A program made the translations under genes and the position numbers. Shown in pieces: positions 16,635 through 26,902 of a stretch of 36,816 nucleotides of DNA. Under the pieces are notes generated by a model, which worked only from the letters and a program-made list of their open reading frames with translations, searched no databases and was not told the DNA's origin. Location: contig JAGRIJ010000029.1 of assembly GCA_020443295.1 (NCBI GenBank), positions 1 to 36,816 on the forward strand. Reading direction: 5' to 3'. Each line of letters begins with the position of its first letter. Position 1 is the stretch's first letter. Source of the DNA: Alphaproteobacteria bacterium (GTDB lineage Bacteria; Pseudomonadota; Alphaproteobacteria; Micavibrionales; Micavibrionaceae).

Positions 16635-17255
16635 TTAGAAAAAACTTCTTCCTTTTTCAAACATCTCCAGAAAATTTTCCTCCGTCGGCATTTCATCCTT
16701 GCTCCTGATACGGAAAATTGCCTTCTTGCCTATCAGATAGGCGGGGGCGGAGTGCAGCGCCCATTCCTCAAAAAACTTCTCGTTTATCGCCAGTTGCTTT
16801 TTTACGTCTTCGGATTGCATATCGGCCTTGAGGCGGTCAAGGTCGAGGTTCAGTTCAACGGCCAGAGTCTGGTACCCGAAATCATCCAGCTTGATGTCGT
16901 GTTTTATCAGATAATTGAAGGTCTGCTCGAATTTTCCCTGTTTTGCCGCAGCATAGGTCAGGTATACAAGTTCGCTCTGGCCGGGATGCTCTTCTTCATA
17001 TGCCACAAGACGGGGGATATAACGGATTTTGCCATCATGCTTCATGGCGGCCTGAAACGGATCGTTGATCGCCCGGCATGCTTCGCAGGCGTAAAACACA
17101 AATTCAACAATGGTCAAATCTGCGTCCTGCGGGCCGATCGTGTACTCGGGCTGTGTTTTATAGACCTCGAAGAGTTTTCCGCGGAGATGATAAAAGCTTA
17201 TTCCCACGTAAACAACGAGGAGTAAGAGCGCAACAGTCAGGCCCCTGTAAAACAC
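16635..17255 (-). CDS. Membrane-anchored DsbA-family thioredoxin-fold protein
   Basis: The 206-residue protein has an N-terminal membrane anchor (about 4-24) and a thioredoxin-like domain with the redox site CEAC (C57 and C60) after the strand LTIVEFVFYA. The cis-proline loop reads SAPAYLIG with P171. DsbA-type proteins usually have Val or Thr before this proline; Ala here may alter substrate handling. The position of the anchor puts the active domain in the periplasm. Function is disulfide formation or isomerisation of unknown targets. It lies 21 bases downstream of a second DsbA-like gene, so the two form a tandem pair. Confidence 0.85.
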   Translation of the reverse strand: MFYRGLTVALLLLVVYVGISFYHLRGKLFEVYKTQPEYTIGPQDADLTIVEFVFYACEACRAINDPFQAAMKHDGKIRYIPRLVAYEEEHPGQSELVYLTYAAAKQGKFEQTFNYLIKHDIKLDDFGYQTLAVELNLDLDRLKADMQSEDVKKQLAINEKFFEEWALHSAPAYLIGKKAIFRIRSKDEMPTEENFLEMFEKGRSFF

Positions 17256-17276
17256 GCCTTTTCACCATTCCCCGTC

Positions 17277-18053
17277 TTACTTGCCTTCCTTGCCTTTCGC
17301 CGCTTCGCGCGTTTCGGCAATCGCCTGCTTGAGGCCGTCAAGACCGATATAGCCGGGGTGAAGCTGGTCGCCCACAATGAAACCGGGCGTACCGCGGATA
17401 TTCAGGTCGTTTGCAATTTTCAGGTGCTTGTCCAGGGCCAGTTCAATATCGGGCGAGTTTCTGTCTTCCTTGAGTTTATCAATATCAATCCCGGCGTCTT
17501 TCAGGGCGTTCAGGAAATTTTCCTCGTTCTGGGTTCCGCGGTAGCTCATCAAGGCCTTGTGTGCTTCGAAATATTTGCCTTGTTTATGCGCCGCCATCGC
17601 CATTTTTGCCATGACCTGAGATTTATCGCTCAGGATGGGCATATCCATGAAAATGACTTTAATGTTTTTGTCTTGTTCGAGAAGATCCATGATATCCCCG
17701 TAGGCCTTCTTACAGTAGCCGCAGTTAAAGTCGAAAAATTCGACAATGACCACGTCTCCGTCGGGATTGCCCGCGAAAGGCAGATCAACGCTGGTCAGTT
17801 TGTCCTTATAATCCTTGAGGTTGTCTTCCGCGCTCTTCTGGAGACGCTCCTGCTCTTTCATCTGGTAAGCCTGCACAGAGTCCATGATGACCTGCGGGTT
17901 GTTCATAATGTATTCCTTGAACATCGCATCCAGATCTTTTTTCTGTTCCGCAGTGAAGGAATCGGCGCGGGCGGGCGATGCGAAAGAAGCTGCCAAAACA
18001 GCGACAGACATCATTAAAATGGTTTTTTTCAATGTTTTAGGGGTGCTGAGCAC
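17277..18053 (-). CDS. Periplasmic DsbA-family protein (ScsC/Com1-like)
   Basis: The 258-residue protein has a signal peptide ending ASPARA near residue 30. A helical N-terminal region (about 32-85, with many Gln, Lys and Glu) resembles the oligomerisation segment of ScsC-type proteins. The thioredoxin domain follows, with CGYC (C111 and C114) after VVIVEFFDFN and the cis-proline loop RGTPGFIVGD (P223). The start is a GTG at 18053 with AGGAG 7 bases upstream; it is the best-supported non-ATG start in the block. It is the second gene of the minus-strand run after the M48 protease. Confidence 0.9.
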   Translation of the reverse strand: MLSTPKTLKKTILMMSVAVLAASFASPARADSFTAEQKKDLDAMFKEYIMNNPQVIMDSVQAYQMKEQERLQKSAEDNLKDYKDKLTSVDLPFAGNPDGDVVIVEFFDFNCGYCKKAYGDIMDLLEQDKNIKVIFMDMPILSDKSQVMAKMAMAAHKQGKYFEAHKALMSYRGTQNEENFLNALKDAGIDIDKLKEDRNSPDIELALDKHLKIANDLNIRGTPGFIVGDQLHPGYIGLDGLKQAIAETREAAKGKEGK

Positions 18054-18115
18054 GGCTTTCTCCTTTCAAGAGCTACTCCAGATTCATAGTATATTCGTGG
18101 TTTGAGGGTAAAAAG

Positions 18116-19501
18116 TCACCCCTTTTCGTGCGTGTCGAGGTAAGAAAGCACATCTTTTGCTTTAAGCCACTCCTTACTCTCCTTAGGGGAACTATTCAAA
18201 ACCCCCTCGGCCTGCTGGCGCGCATAGTCAAATTTTTGCTGGAGGATCGCCTCTTCCGCGAGGTGAATTTTTGCCATTCCGGTGTTTCCTTCCCGGCCAT
18301 ATGCCGTGGCCAGAAGGCGGTGGGCCAGAGCATAGCGCGGCTCTTCGTTCAGCACCCGTTCAAGATCGTCTATGGCTTCGTTCAGCCACTCTCTTTCCTG
18401 CGCAGGATTTGAGGCCTTGCTTTCGATCAGGGCGTGGCCCAAGGCCGCGCGGATCAGGGGGGCGTCGGGCAAGATCGCCAAAGATTTGCGATAGGATGAC
18501 AGCGCCTCTTCGGGGCGGCCATATTCCAGAAGCATCTGTCCCTTGAGTTCCAAGAAATACGGGTTTTCCGGCTGGCGGGCCAGAAGCGCGTCCACCTGTT
18601 TTAAGGACTCTTCGACCTGATTATTGCGGTATGCGGCGATTGTCCGGGCATAAGCCGCCGGGAGAGACGTGTCGCGGTCATCATATACCCAGGGAATCTG
18701 GCCGGGGTTGATAAAGGCTATCAGCTTTGCCTTCATCAGGGCGTGCTCGTTTTTCCACGAGTCCGGGTAGCCTTTCCCTTTATAGGGGGACGCATCGATA
18801 CGGGTTTGCAGGGCTTCCATCCTGTTTTCAAGGATCGGGTGGGTCTGGATATATTCGCTTTGCTGGTCCACGGGCATGAGGGCCTGGGATTTGAGTTTGT
18901 CCAGAAAGTTTTCAATGCCCGTGGGATCTATACCAGCCTTTTCAAGGAAGGTCAGGGCGGCCTGATCGGCGCTGGATTCCTGCAAACGGCTGTGAGCCAG
19001 AAAACGGCGCATGGCTATGGAATTCGAGCCGAGCGAAAGAGCGGGAAACGCGCCGCCGTCGCCGGTAGCGATCGCCGCACCAATGCCCAAAAGAGTGCCC
19101 AGCATGGATTCATATGAGGCGCGCTCAAGAGCGTCCCTGGTTTTAATCAGGTGGCCGCCCGCTATGTGCCCGACCTCGTGGGCGATGACGCCAATGAGTT
19201 CGCCGGGGCTTTCTGTCAGTTCGATCAACCCGGTATAGATGAAAATATTCGCGCCGCCCGCGACGAAAGCATTGACGTCCGGGCTCTGGATCAGGACGAT
19301 TTTAACGCCGCTGGGGTCGAGATTTGCAGCCCGGAAGATCGGGTCGGCCCATTTCTTTAACGTATTTTCGATTTCGGTGTCCCGGATAACCGTTGTGTCC
19401 CGGGGCTGAGCCACGGCAGGCGTGATCTGAACCAATAGAAAACACAGGGTGAAAAAAAGCCTGCTGAAGTACAATTTTGATCTGTTTTTGAACAAGGCCA
19501 T
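18116..19501 (-). CDS. Periplasmic M48 metalloprotease with TPR repeats (BepA-like)
   Basis: The 461 residues begin with a signal peptide ending near TPAVAQ. The M48 catalytic part has HEVGH at 108-112 (zinc ligands H108 and H112, catalytic E109), the third ligand E175 in LQESSADQA, and the family motif preceding it, PGELIGVIA. A conserved THPILENRMEAL segment lies near 220-231. The C-terminal half (about 295-455) contains tetratricopeptide-like helices. BepA-type proteases degrade stalled outer-membrane proteins and help LptD assembly. Its start codon is only 17 bases from that of the plus-strand gene at 19519. It heads the run toward aat. Confidence 0.93.
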   Translation of the reverse strand: MALFKNRSKLYFSRLFFTLCFLLVQITPAVAQPRDTTVIRDTEIENTLKKWADPIFRAANLDPSGVKIVLIQSPDVNAFVAGGANIFIYTGLIELTESPGELIGVIAHEVGHIAGGHLIKTRDALERASYESMLGTLLGIGAAIATGDGGAFPALSLGSNSIAMRRFLAHSRLQESSADQAALTFLEKAGIDPTGIENFLDKLKSQALMPVDQQSEYIQTHPILENRMEALQTRIDASPYKGKGYPDSWKNEHALMKAKLIAFINPGQIPWVYDDRDTSLPAAYARTIAAYRNNQVEESLKQVDALLARQPENPYFLELKGQMLLEYGRPEEALSSYRKSLAILPDAPLIRAALGHALIESKASNPAQEREWLNEAIDDLERVLNEEPRYALAHRLLATAYGREGNTGMAKIHLAEEAILQQKFDYARQQAEGVLNSSPKESKEWLKAKDVLSYLDTHEKG

Positions 19502-19518
19502 GCCCTACACTGCGCGTT

Positions 19519-19866
19519 ATGGACGAACTTATCAGATATTGGATAGACGTAATCTGGCTGCCAATCCTTTTCTTTTTGGTGCATAAACCGCAACGCTGGT
19601 GGGCGGTGGGGTTTGGCATCGGTTGCATCATCATGATGCGGCTACAAACGGAAATTTTCGCCAGTATCCACCGTGCGAACGGCATTATGGGGTTTATGGC
19701 GGAAGATGTCCACACAAGAGCGCAGATCACATACAGCGTCTTTTACGTCCTTTTTTTGCTCATGGCCCATTTTTCACCCCGAACGAAGGGGGTCGTGTTC
19801 ATGGCCGCCTGTATCGCGATTTTTTTCATGGGCTTTGTTACTTCGACTCTCGTGATGGCTTTGTGA
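19519..19866 (+). CDS. Small membrane protein of unknown function
   Basis: The 115-residue protein has three or four hydrophobic segments (about 8-22, 27-41, 67-84, 89-112) joined by short loops containing HKPQRWW and SPRTKG. I do not recognise a family. It ends one base before the rlmE start, so the two are probably cotranscribed. No clear ribosome site precedes the ATG at 19519. The coding sequence is supported by continuous membrane character and by its tight fit between neighbours. Confidence 0.7.
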   Translation: MDELIRYWIDVIWLPILFFLVHKPQRWWAVGFGIGCIIMMRLQTEIFASIHRANGIMGFMAEDVHTRAQITYSVFYVLFLLMAHFSPRTKGVVFMAACIAIFFMGFVTSTLVMAL

Positions 19867-19867
19867 A

Positions 19868-20530
19868 ATGACCCGCAACAAGCCGAAAACACGGGTGAAA
19901 ACCGCAAAAAAGAGGAAAAGCTCCTCCACGCGCTGGCTGCAGCGGCAATTGAACGACCCCTATGTCGAGCAGGCGCAAAAGAAGGGTTACCGCGGGCGGG
20001 CGGCTTTCAAACTAAAGGAAATCGACGAGAAGGCCGGGATTCTCAAATCCGGGATGGTCGTCGTGGATCTGGGCGCGGCGCCGGGCGGATGGTGCCAGAT
20101 CGCGCTGGAGAAAAAATGCAAGGTGGTCGCGATCGACCTGCTGGAGATTGACGAGCTGCCCGGCGTGGTTTTTTTCCAGAAGGATTTCATGGAGGACGAT
20201 GCGCCGGAGCTGTTGAAGGCGGAAATCAGCAAGCTGAACGAGAGCGGGCTGGCGGATGTGGTGCTGAGCGATATGGCGCCCAATACGATCGGGCACAAGC
20301 AGACGGACCATTTGCGGATCATGGCGGTTGTCGAGGCGGCTTACCTGTTTGCCACCGAGGTGCTGAGGCCCGGCGGGGCGTTCGTCGCCAAGGTTTTTCA
20401 GGGCGGGGCGGAGGATACGCTGCTCAAGGATATGAAAAAGCGGTTTGAGAAGGTTAAACACATCAAACCGCCAGCCAGCCGCAAGGATTCCTCGGAGCAA
20501 TACGTGGTCGCGACTGGGTTTAAGGGTTAG
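19868..20530 (+). CDS. rlmE: 23S rRNA (uridine-2'-O-)-methyltransferase RlmE (FtsJ/RrmJ)
   Basis: RlmE methylates the 2'-hydroxyl of the A-loop uridine of 23S rRNA (U2552 in Escherichia coli) on the assembled 50S subunit. The 220 residues begin with a basic Lys/Arg tail. They carry YRGRAAFKL, the SAM loop DLGAAPGGW, SDMAPN and FVAKVFQG. The catalytic tetrad is complete: K48, D135, K175, E210. Its last 11 bases overlap the convergent YdcF-like gene. It follows a small membrane protein gene by one base. Confidence 0.97.
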   Translation: MTRNKPKTRVKTAKKRKSSSTRWLQRQLNDPYVEQAQKKGYRGRAAFKLKEIDEKAGILKSGMVVVDLGAAPGGWCQIALEKKCKVVAIDLLEIDELPGVVFFQKDFMEDDAPELLKAEISKLNESGLADVVLSDMAPNTIGHKQTDHLRIMAVVEAAYLFATEVLRPGGAFVAKVFQGGAEDTLLKDMKKRFEKVKHIKPPASRKDSSEQYVVATGFKG

Positions 20531-21104
20531 CACTTTTGTCAGTTGTTTTCGGCGGTAGAGGTGCGTCCTTTATGTTAATTTTGACAAGATACACAGGCAG
20601 AGCCACGCTTTCACGAAGCAGCGAGTATGCGTCCCGCAGTTCATAGTATTGAGCGTGCGCATGACCAATCTGGCCGATGCCGTAAGCCCGGAGCGCTGTA
20701 ATTGTTCGAGCTATGTGGAAATATTGCGTAATTACCATGGCAGAATGAAAATTTCTGGTTTTCATGATGTCGGCGGTGTTGCGGGCCGTAGCCATTGTAT
20801 TTACGCCCCCCCTGTCTTCTATGATATCCGCTTCCGGTATACCCTTGTTTTTTAGAAATTCTTTCATCACGCTGGACTCTTCATAGCCTGATTCGCCCTT
20901 GCCGCCGCTTACGATGATTTTTGGAATCATTTTTTTCCGATAAAGGCTGACCGCGCGATCTAGACGCCCGATCAGACGGTCGGACGGAGTACCGTCTTCC
21001 ATGACCTGCGAACCCAATACGATGCCCACATCGCAGGGTTTTATGTCATCGTTCATGCCTATTGTTGTAATCCATATCGCCGGGGCGCTTACGATTATTA
21101 ACAA
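20520..21104 (-). CDS. YdcF/SanA-like DUF218 envelope protein
   Basis: The 194-residue product has the DUF218 pattern: DVGIVLGSQVMEDGTPSDRLIGRLDRAV, PKIIVSGG, then the conserved acidic EDRGGVNTMATARNTADI and VITQYFHIARTI. Members act at the cell envelope and have been linked to barrier function; the reaction is not settled. The first usable start in frame is the TTG at 21104, but the frame upstream stays open and encodes KKWVVFLGL, the first half of a natural N-terminal membrane helix. The true start may therefore be further upstream, for instance a rare ATT about 36 bases earlier, preceded by AAGGCG. Codon use is AT-richer than that of rlmE. Confidence 0.85.
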   Translation of the reverse strand: MLIIVSAPAIWITTIGMNDDIKPCDVGIVLGSQVMEDGTPSDRLIGRLDRAVSLYRKKMIPKIIVSGGKGESGYEESSVMKEFLKNKGIPEADIIEDRGGVNTMATARNTADIMKTRNFHSAMVITQYFHIARTITALRAYGIGQIGHAHAQYYELRDAYSLLRESVALPVYLVKINIKDAPLPPKTTDKSANP

Positions 21105-21186
21105 ACCTAAAAAAACAACCCATTTTTTGGAATGTAAAATTATCTGCGCCTTTTTGCTGGTAGCCTCGCCCCCTCTAAATTTTTGA

Positions 21187-23492
<2,306 letters not shown>

Positions 23493-23568
23493 ATTTAAAC
23501 AAGTTGTGTCAGCAGATAATCTTTTATAGAGTGCCTTATTCAATCAACATCCCGCGCGCCGTAACAAT

Positions 23569-24909
23569 ATGAGACTTTTTTTATTAGGAATCATTTCTGC
23601 CTACCTGTTTTTTATACTGGTTAATTTTTTTAATCCGGCGCTTTTCGACGATCTTCTTGTCAAACCTTCTATTGGTCTGACCAGCCTTAGAAATGCGCAG
23701 TACGTTAAAGACGCTTCTTTTCCCGAGTGGTTTTTCTTTCCCGAGCGGAACGACAAGAAAGGGGCCTATACCTATAATGCAGGCGCGATGTGGGGAGATG
23801 CCACTCTTCTTACTGCCGCCGACAAGAACGAGGTTTTGCTGATCGATAATTCCGGAAAGGTTTTGTACCGATGGAGCGCAAAATTTTACGATATCTGGCC
23901 GCATCCCACACATATTTCCAACCCCCTGCCCGCCAAGCATATTACTCTTCACAGAGCCTATCTGGACCCTTCTGGAAACGGGGATATTTACGTCTTCTTT
24001 TTCGGCAGCGGGGGTATCGTATACGAATACGGAATGGCCAAGCTGGATAAAGACTCCAAAGTCCTCTGGAGCCTGCCGATGCCCGTGCACCACGACATGG
24101 CTTTCCTGCCCGACGGGACCCTGCTGACTTTTATTTCGGAGTTTACAGAAACGGTCGATAAGGATCTTTTCAGTTTTAAACCGCCCTATTTGAAAGAGTC
24201 TTTGCTTTTTCTTGACAAGAGCGACGGGCATGTCCTTAAAAAAGTTCCCATTCTTGATGCTTTAAGCAAGTCGAATGCGAACGCATTTATCAATACGCTG
24301 GGGAATATTCCGCTGGACGGTTTTTTGCGGGTAGGCGATATCCTGCACCCCAATACGATTACGCCCGTTCCGGATTCCGTGATTGGAAAAGCCCCCATGC
24401 TTAAAGCGCACAGGGTCCTGCTTTCTTTCCGGAATCTTAACCTGCTTAGCATTATTAACCTTGAGACGCTGGAGATTGAATGGTCCAGTTTCGGGCCATG
24501 GCACGGGCAGCATAGCCCTGTGTTTCTTGATAACGGGCATCTGGCGATGCTTGATAATCTGGGCGGGATGGCCCAAACCGACGGGTCGCGAGTCATTGAG
24601 GTTGATCTGAATACCATGGGGATCGTCTGGTCGTATAACGGCACCAAGGAGAACCCCTTTACCACTATTTACAACGGGTCGGTCGATGCCCTGCCTAACG
24701 GGAACCTTCTGGTAACGGAAACGCACAGCGGCAGGCTGTTCGAGTTAACCAAGGACAAGGAGATTGTCTGGGAATACTATGTTCCGGAGCGTTATATGTA
24801 TACCGGGACCGCCGGATCCCTGTTTCCCAAAGACAAGCAGAGAATTCCATCTATCTTCACGGCCAAGCGCTATCTGCAGAAAGACCTGCCGTTTTTATCC
24901 GTAAAATAA
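23569..24909 (+). CDS. Arylsulfotransferase (ASST)-like protein
   Basis: The 446-residue protein has an N-terminal hydrophobic segment (about 2-22), probably an anchor or signal. A beta-propeller of ASST type follows. The catalytic-type residues of the family seem present: H174/H175 in PVHHDMAFLPDG, H260 in DILHPNTITP, R288 in LLSFRNLNL, and H312/H315 in WHGQHSPVFLDNG. ASST enzymes move sulfate between phenolic compounds without PAPS, through a histidine. Here the acceptor could be a glycan or lipid. No strong ribosome site precedes the ATG. The end overlaps the sulfotransferase gene by 15 bases. The family assignment is from motif memory. Confidence 0.82.
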   Translation: MRLFLLGIISAYLFFILVNFFNPALFDDLLVKPSIGLTSLRNAQYVKDASFPEWFFFPERNDKKGAYTYNAGAMWGDATLLTAADKNEVLLIDNSGKVLYRWSAKFYDIWPHPTHISNPLPAKHITLHRAYLDPSGNGDIYVFFFGSGGIVYEYGMAKLDKDSKVLWSLPMPVHHDMAFLPDGTLLTFISEFTETVDKDLFSFKPPYLKESLLFLDKSDGHVLKKVPILDALSKSNANAFINTLGNIPLDGFLRVGDILHPNTITPVPDSVIGKAPMLKAHRVLLSFRNLNLLSIINLETLEIEWSSFGPWHGQHSPVFLDNGHLAMLDNLGGMAQTDGSRVIEVDLNTMGIVWSYNGTKENPFTTIYNGSVDALPNGNLLVTETHSGRLFELTKDKEIVWEYYVPERYMYTGTAGSLFPKDKQRIPSIFTAKRYLQKDLPFLSVK

Positions 24910-26037
24910 GGAACGAGTTTCTTCGGTGATGTCCCGGATTCTTTGCTTTTCCTCTTCGGAAAAACCAGAATCGTAGTAATCGGGAGCGCTGATGGTTTCC
25001 GCAAAGCCCTTCATCGAATCCGATAGAGGAATGCCACAGAATTCTGCAATCATTGACGCATGTTCAGCAGGGGTCTTGCAAAGCTCTTCATAGCGGATGA
25101 GGTGCACAGAGGATTCATAGTTCTTGTCCGCCATGATTTTCCTATACAGGAAGTCATAAGTATTCCTCCATAACAGCGACCAGCCCAGTATTTCATCGCC
25201 CGATTCCCATGCTTCCATGATTTTTTTCGCATCGTCGTAAGAACCATAATTGGGCGGAACCCGGTGCGGGCCGAATTCATAATGGCCTATATTTTTCATG
25301 TAGCTGATTACCCTCGGATTGGCCACTTTGCAAAAGAGGTAGTGCTGTTTCATCAGGGAGGCAATATGAGCTTCCGGCTCGCGGATCAGGAGAATAAACT
25401 TCGCGTCCGGATTAATCTTCAGAATGTAGGGAATTCTTGCCAGATTGTAGTTGCCCTTGGCGAGGTAGCGGTCCTTCTTTCCCAGCAACATTATCTTTTT
25501 GATACTGTTCCGGTAGAATTTTTCAAAAGCCGGGTTGGAAGTCTGTGCGTCCATGAAAATCGGAATTGAAGGATCCGATGTCTGCCCCGGAAAAAAATGC
25601 ATCCAGATCATTTCCTCGATCGCTTCCGGGCTTTTCGCGCTGACTTTTATCCGGTCGAGATGGGCGCGCTGTACTGTTTCACCGCCTATGGATTTATTGG
25701 TCAGCATATTCCAGATCATCGGGAAGGATACGTAAGGATAGAACTGGTAGGTAAAGGAGGAGAAGCAGTCGCTTTCGTGCAGAAGCTCCAACGTAATCGT
25801 CGTTCCGGAACGCGCCAGACCGGATACGTAAACCGGTTTGTCTATTTTCAGCTTCTCTAGTTTAGGAAGGTAGAATTCCGACTCGATATTTCCCAGAAAA
25901 AACCATAGCGGCGCGATTGCTTTTGCCATTATTCCGGCATAGTGTAAGGGGGCGCTGATATTATAGCTCTTTTTATTGCTTATAATATTTTTGTCGATGT
26001 AGTCTTTGTACAGAAGCGTGTTTTTTTTTGAATCCAT
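24895..26037 (-). CDS. PAPS-dependent sulfotransferase family protein
   Basis: The 380-residue protein carries the 5'-phosphosulfate loop SGLARSGTT at 72-80 and the 3'-phosphate motif LLIREPEAHIASL with R219 and S227 in the expected spacing. It resembles the longer membrane-associated or carbohydrate sulfotransferases. A hydrophobic stretch near 33-50 may contact the membrane. The acceptor is unknown. It differs from the sulfotransferase at 1242-2087 in length and loop sequence. The start codon has no good ribosome site and is 9 bases from that of the divergent small gene at 26047. Codon use is AT-rich compared with guaB. Confidence 0.85.
   Translation of the reverse strand: MDSKKNTLLYKDYIDKNIISNKKSYNISAPLHYAGIMAKAIAPLWFFLGNIESEFYLPKLEKLKIDKPVYVSGLARSGTTITLELLHESDCFSSFTYQFYPYVSFPMIWNMLTNKSIGGETVQRAHLDRIKVSAKSPEAIEEMIWMHFFPGQTSDPSIPIFMDAQTSNPAFEKFYRNSIKKIMLLGKKDRYLAKGNYNLARIPYILKINPDAKFILLIREPEAHIASLMKQHYLFCKVANPRVISYMKNIGHYEFGPHRVPPNYGSYDDAKKIMEAWESGDEILGWSLLWRNTYDFLYRKIMADKNYESSVHLIRYEELCKTPAEHASMIAEFCGIPLSDSMKGFAETISAPDYYDSGFSEEEKQRIRDITEETRSLFYG
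25981..25986 (+). promoter_or_regulatory. Candidate -10 box for the small membrane protein gene
   Basis: A perfect TATAAT lies 60 bases before the ATG at 26047, within the 5' end of the opposing sulfotransferase gene. No good -35 box was found. Confidence 0.25.
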
Positions 26038-26046
26038 AGGAACAAT

Positions 26047-26295
26047 ATGTCCAAGCGTGGCGGTTTCTTTCTCTTTTACCTTTTATTTTTCGTAATTCTT
26101 TTGGGGAGTTCCCCCGCTTATGCCTATATCGGGCCAGCTATCGTCTTTATCGGGTATCTGTTTGGGCCTATAGGTGCTTTGATCGCCGGAATTCTGATGA
26201 TCTTATCTTTTCCCTTTTTAAAACTCTATCGAAAATTTTGTAAAAAGAAGGAAGAAGGTACTGAGGCGGATAATAAAGAGGATGACGCCCCGTAA
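26047..26295 (+). CDS. Small YIGP-type membrane protein
   Basis: The 82-residue protein has a signal peptide cut after SPAYA, so the mature protein begins YIGP. One or two helices follow (about 30-60), ending in FLKLYRKFCKKK and an acidic tail. I have seen short proteins with a mature N-terminus YIGPG next to alkaline-phosphatase- or sulfotransferase-type genes, but I cannot name a family. The ribosome site is TAGGAA. It starts 9 bases from the opposing sulfotransferase start. Confidence 0.75.
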   Translation: MSKRGGFFLFYLLFFVILLGSSPAYAYIGPAIVFIGYLFGPIGALIAGILMILSFPFLKLYRKFCKKKEEGTEADNKEDDAP

Positions 26296-26417
26296 TTGAT
26301 TGTTTTTAATGGATATCTTTGTTTTTTTATTATCTTGAAAAAAATCCTGCTTTGTTGCATATTCCTACCGCTCTGCGAGATTTTTCGCGGGGTTTGTTAT
26401 ATTGAGGTAGAAAAACC

Positions 26418-26792
26418 ATGAAAATTAAACATCTGCTGATGGCTGCCGGCGTTACCGCAGCCGCTTTGTTTGGTGCAGGAAACTTTGCAATGGCCGAAGA
26501 TGAAGCTGCCGCTGAGACCGCTGTTGAAGCCGCTGCTGATGAAGCTGCTGTTGAAGCTGCCGAAGTCAAAGAACTGACCCTTGCCGATGGATCGAAAATC
26601 CAGATCAGCAACGGTCAGGCTACGATCGTTGATGCCGAGGGTAATGAAACCCCCGCTCCCGACGGCGAGCACACGCTGGCTGACGGAACGACCATCAAAA
26701 CGATGGGCGGTTCTGTTATTTCCGCTCCCGCTGCCGGCGAAGAAGAGCCTGCTGCAGAAGAAGCTCCTGAATCGGAAGAAGCTCCCGAGTAA
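26418..26792 (+). CDS. Secreted acidic Ala/Glu-rich protein
   Basis: The 124-residue protein has a signal peptide ending NFAMA near residue 26. The mature part is very acidic and built of Ala/Glu repeats (EAAAETAVEAAADEAA, then EEPAAEEAPESEEAPE). Between these are two copies of a short beta motif, LADGSKIQI and LADGTTIKT. No enzyme signature is visible. It may be a periplasmic or surface-exposed low-complexity protein. GAGGTAG lies upstream and a strong terminator follows, so it appears to be a single-gene unit. Confidence 0.75.
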   Translation: MKIKHLLMAAGVTAAALFGAGNFAMAEDEAAAETAVEAAADEAAVEAAEVKELTLADGSKIQISNGQATIVDAEGNETPAPDGEHTLADGTTIKTMGGSVISAPAAGEEEPAAEEAPESEEAPE

Positions 26793-26827
26793 TTTCGCGT
26801 CTGCGAATTACACGGTCTTTTGAGATC

Positions 26828-26865
26828 AAAAAAGCCTGGCTTGCACTCCGCGGTCAGGCTTTTTG
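26828..26865 (+). terminator. Rho-independent terminator after the Ala/Glu-rich protein gene
   Basis: AAAAAAGCCTG and CAGGCTTTTT pair across a 16-base loop, with stem arms at 26834-26838 and 26855-26859 extended by A-T pairs. The T-run is plain on the plus strand, and the A-run before the stem would let it work on the minus strand too. Confidence 0.85.
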
Positions 26866-26902
26866 CTTTTCATTTGGAAATTTTAGGTATACATCAGCGG
26901 AC

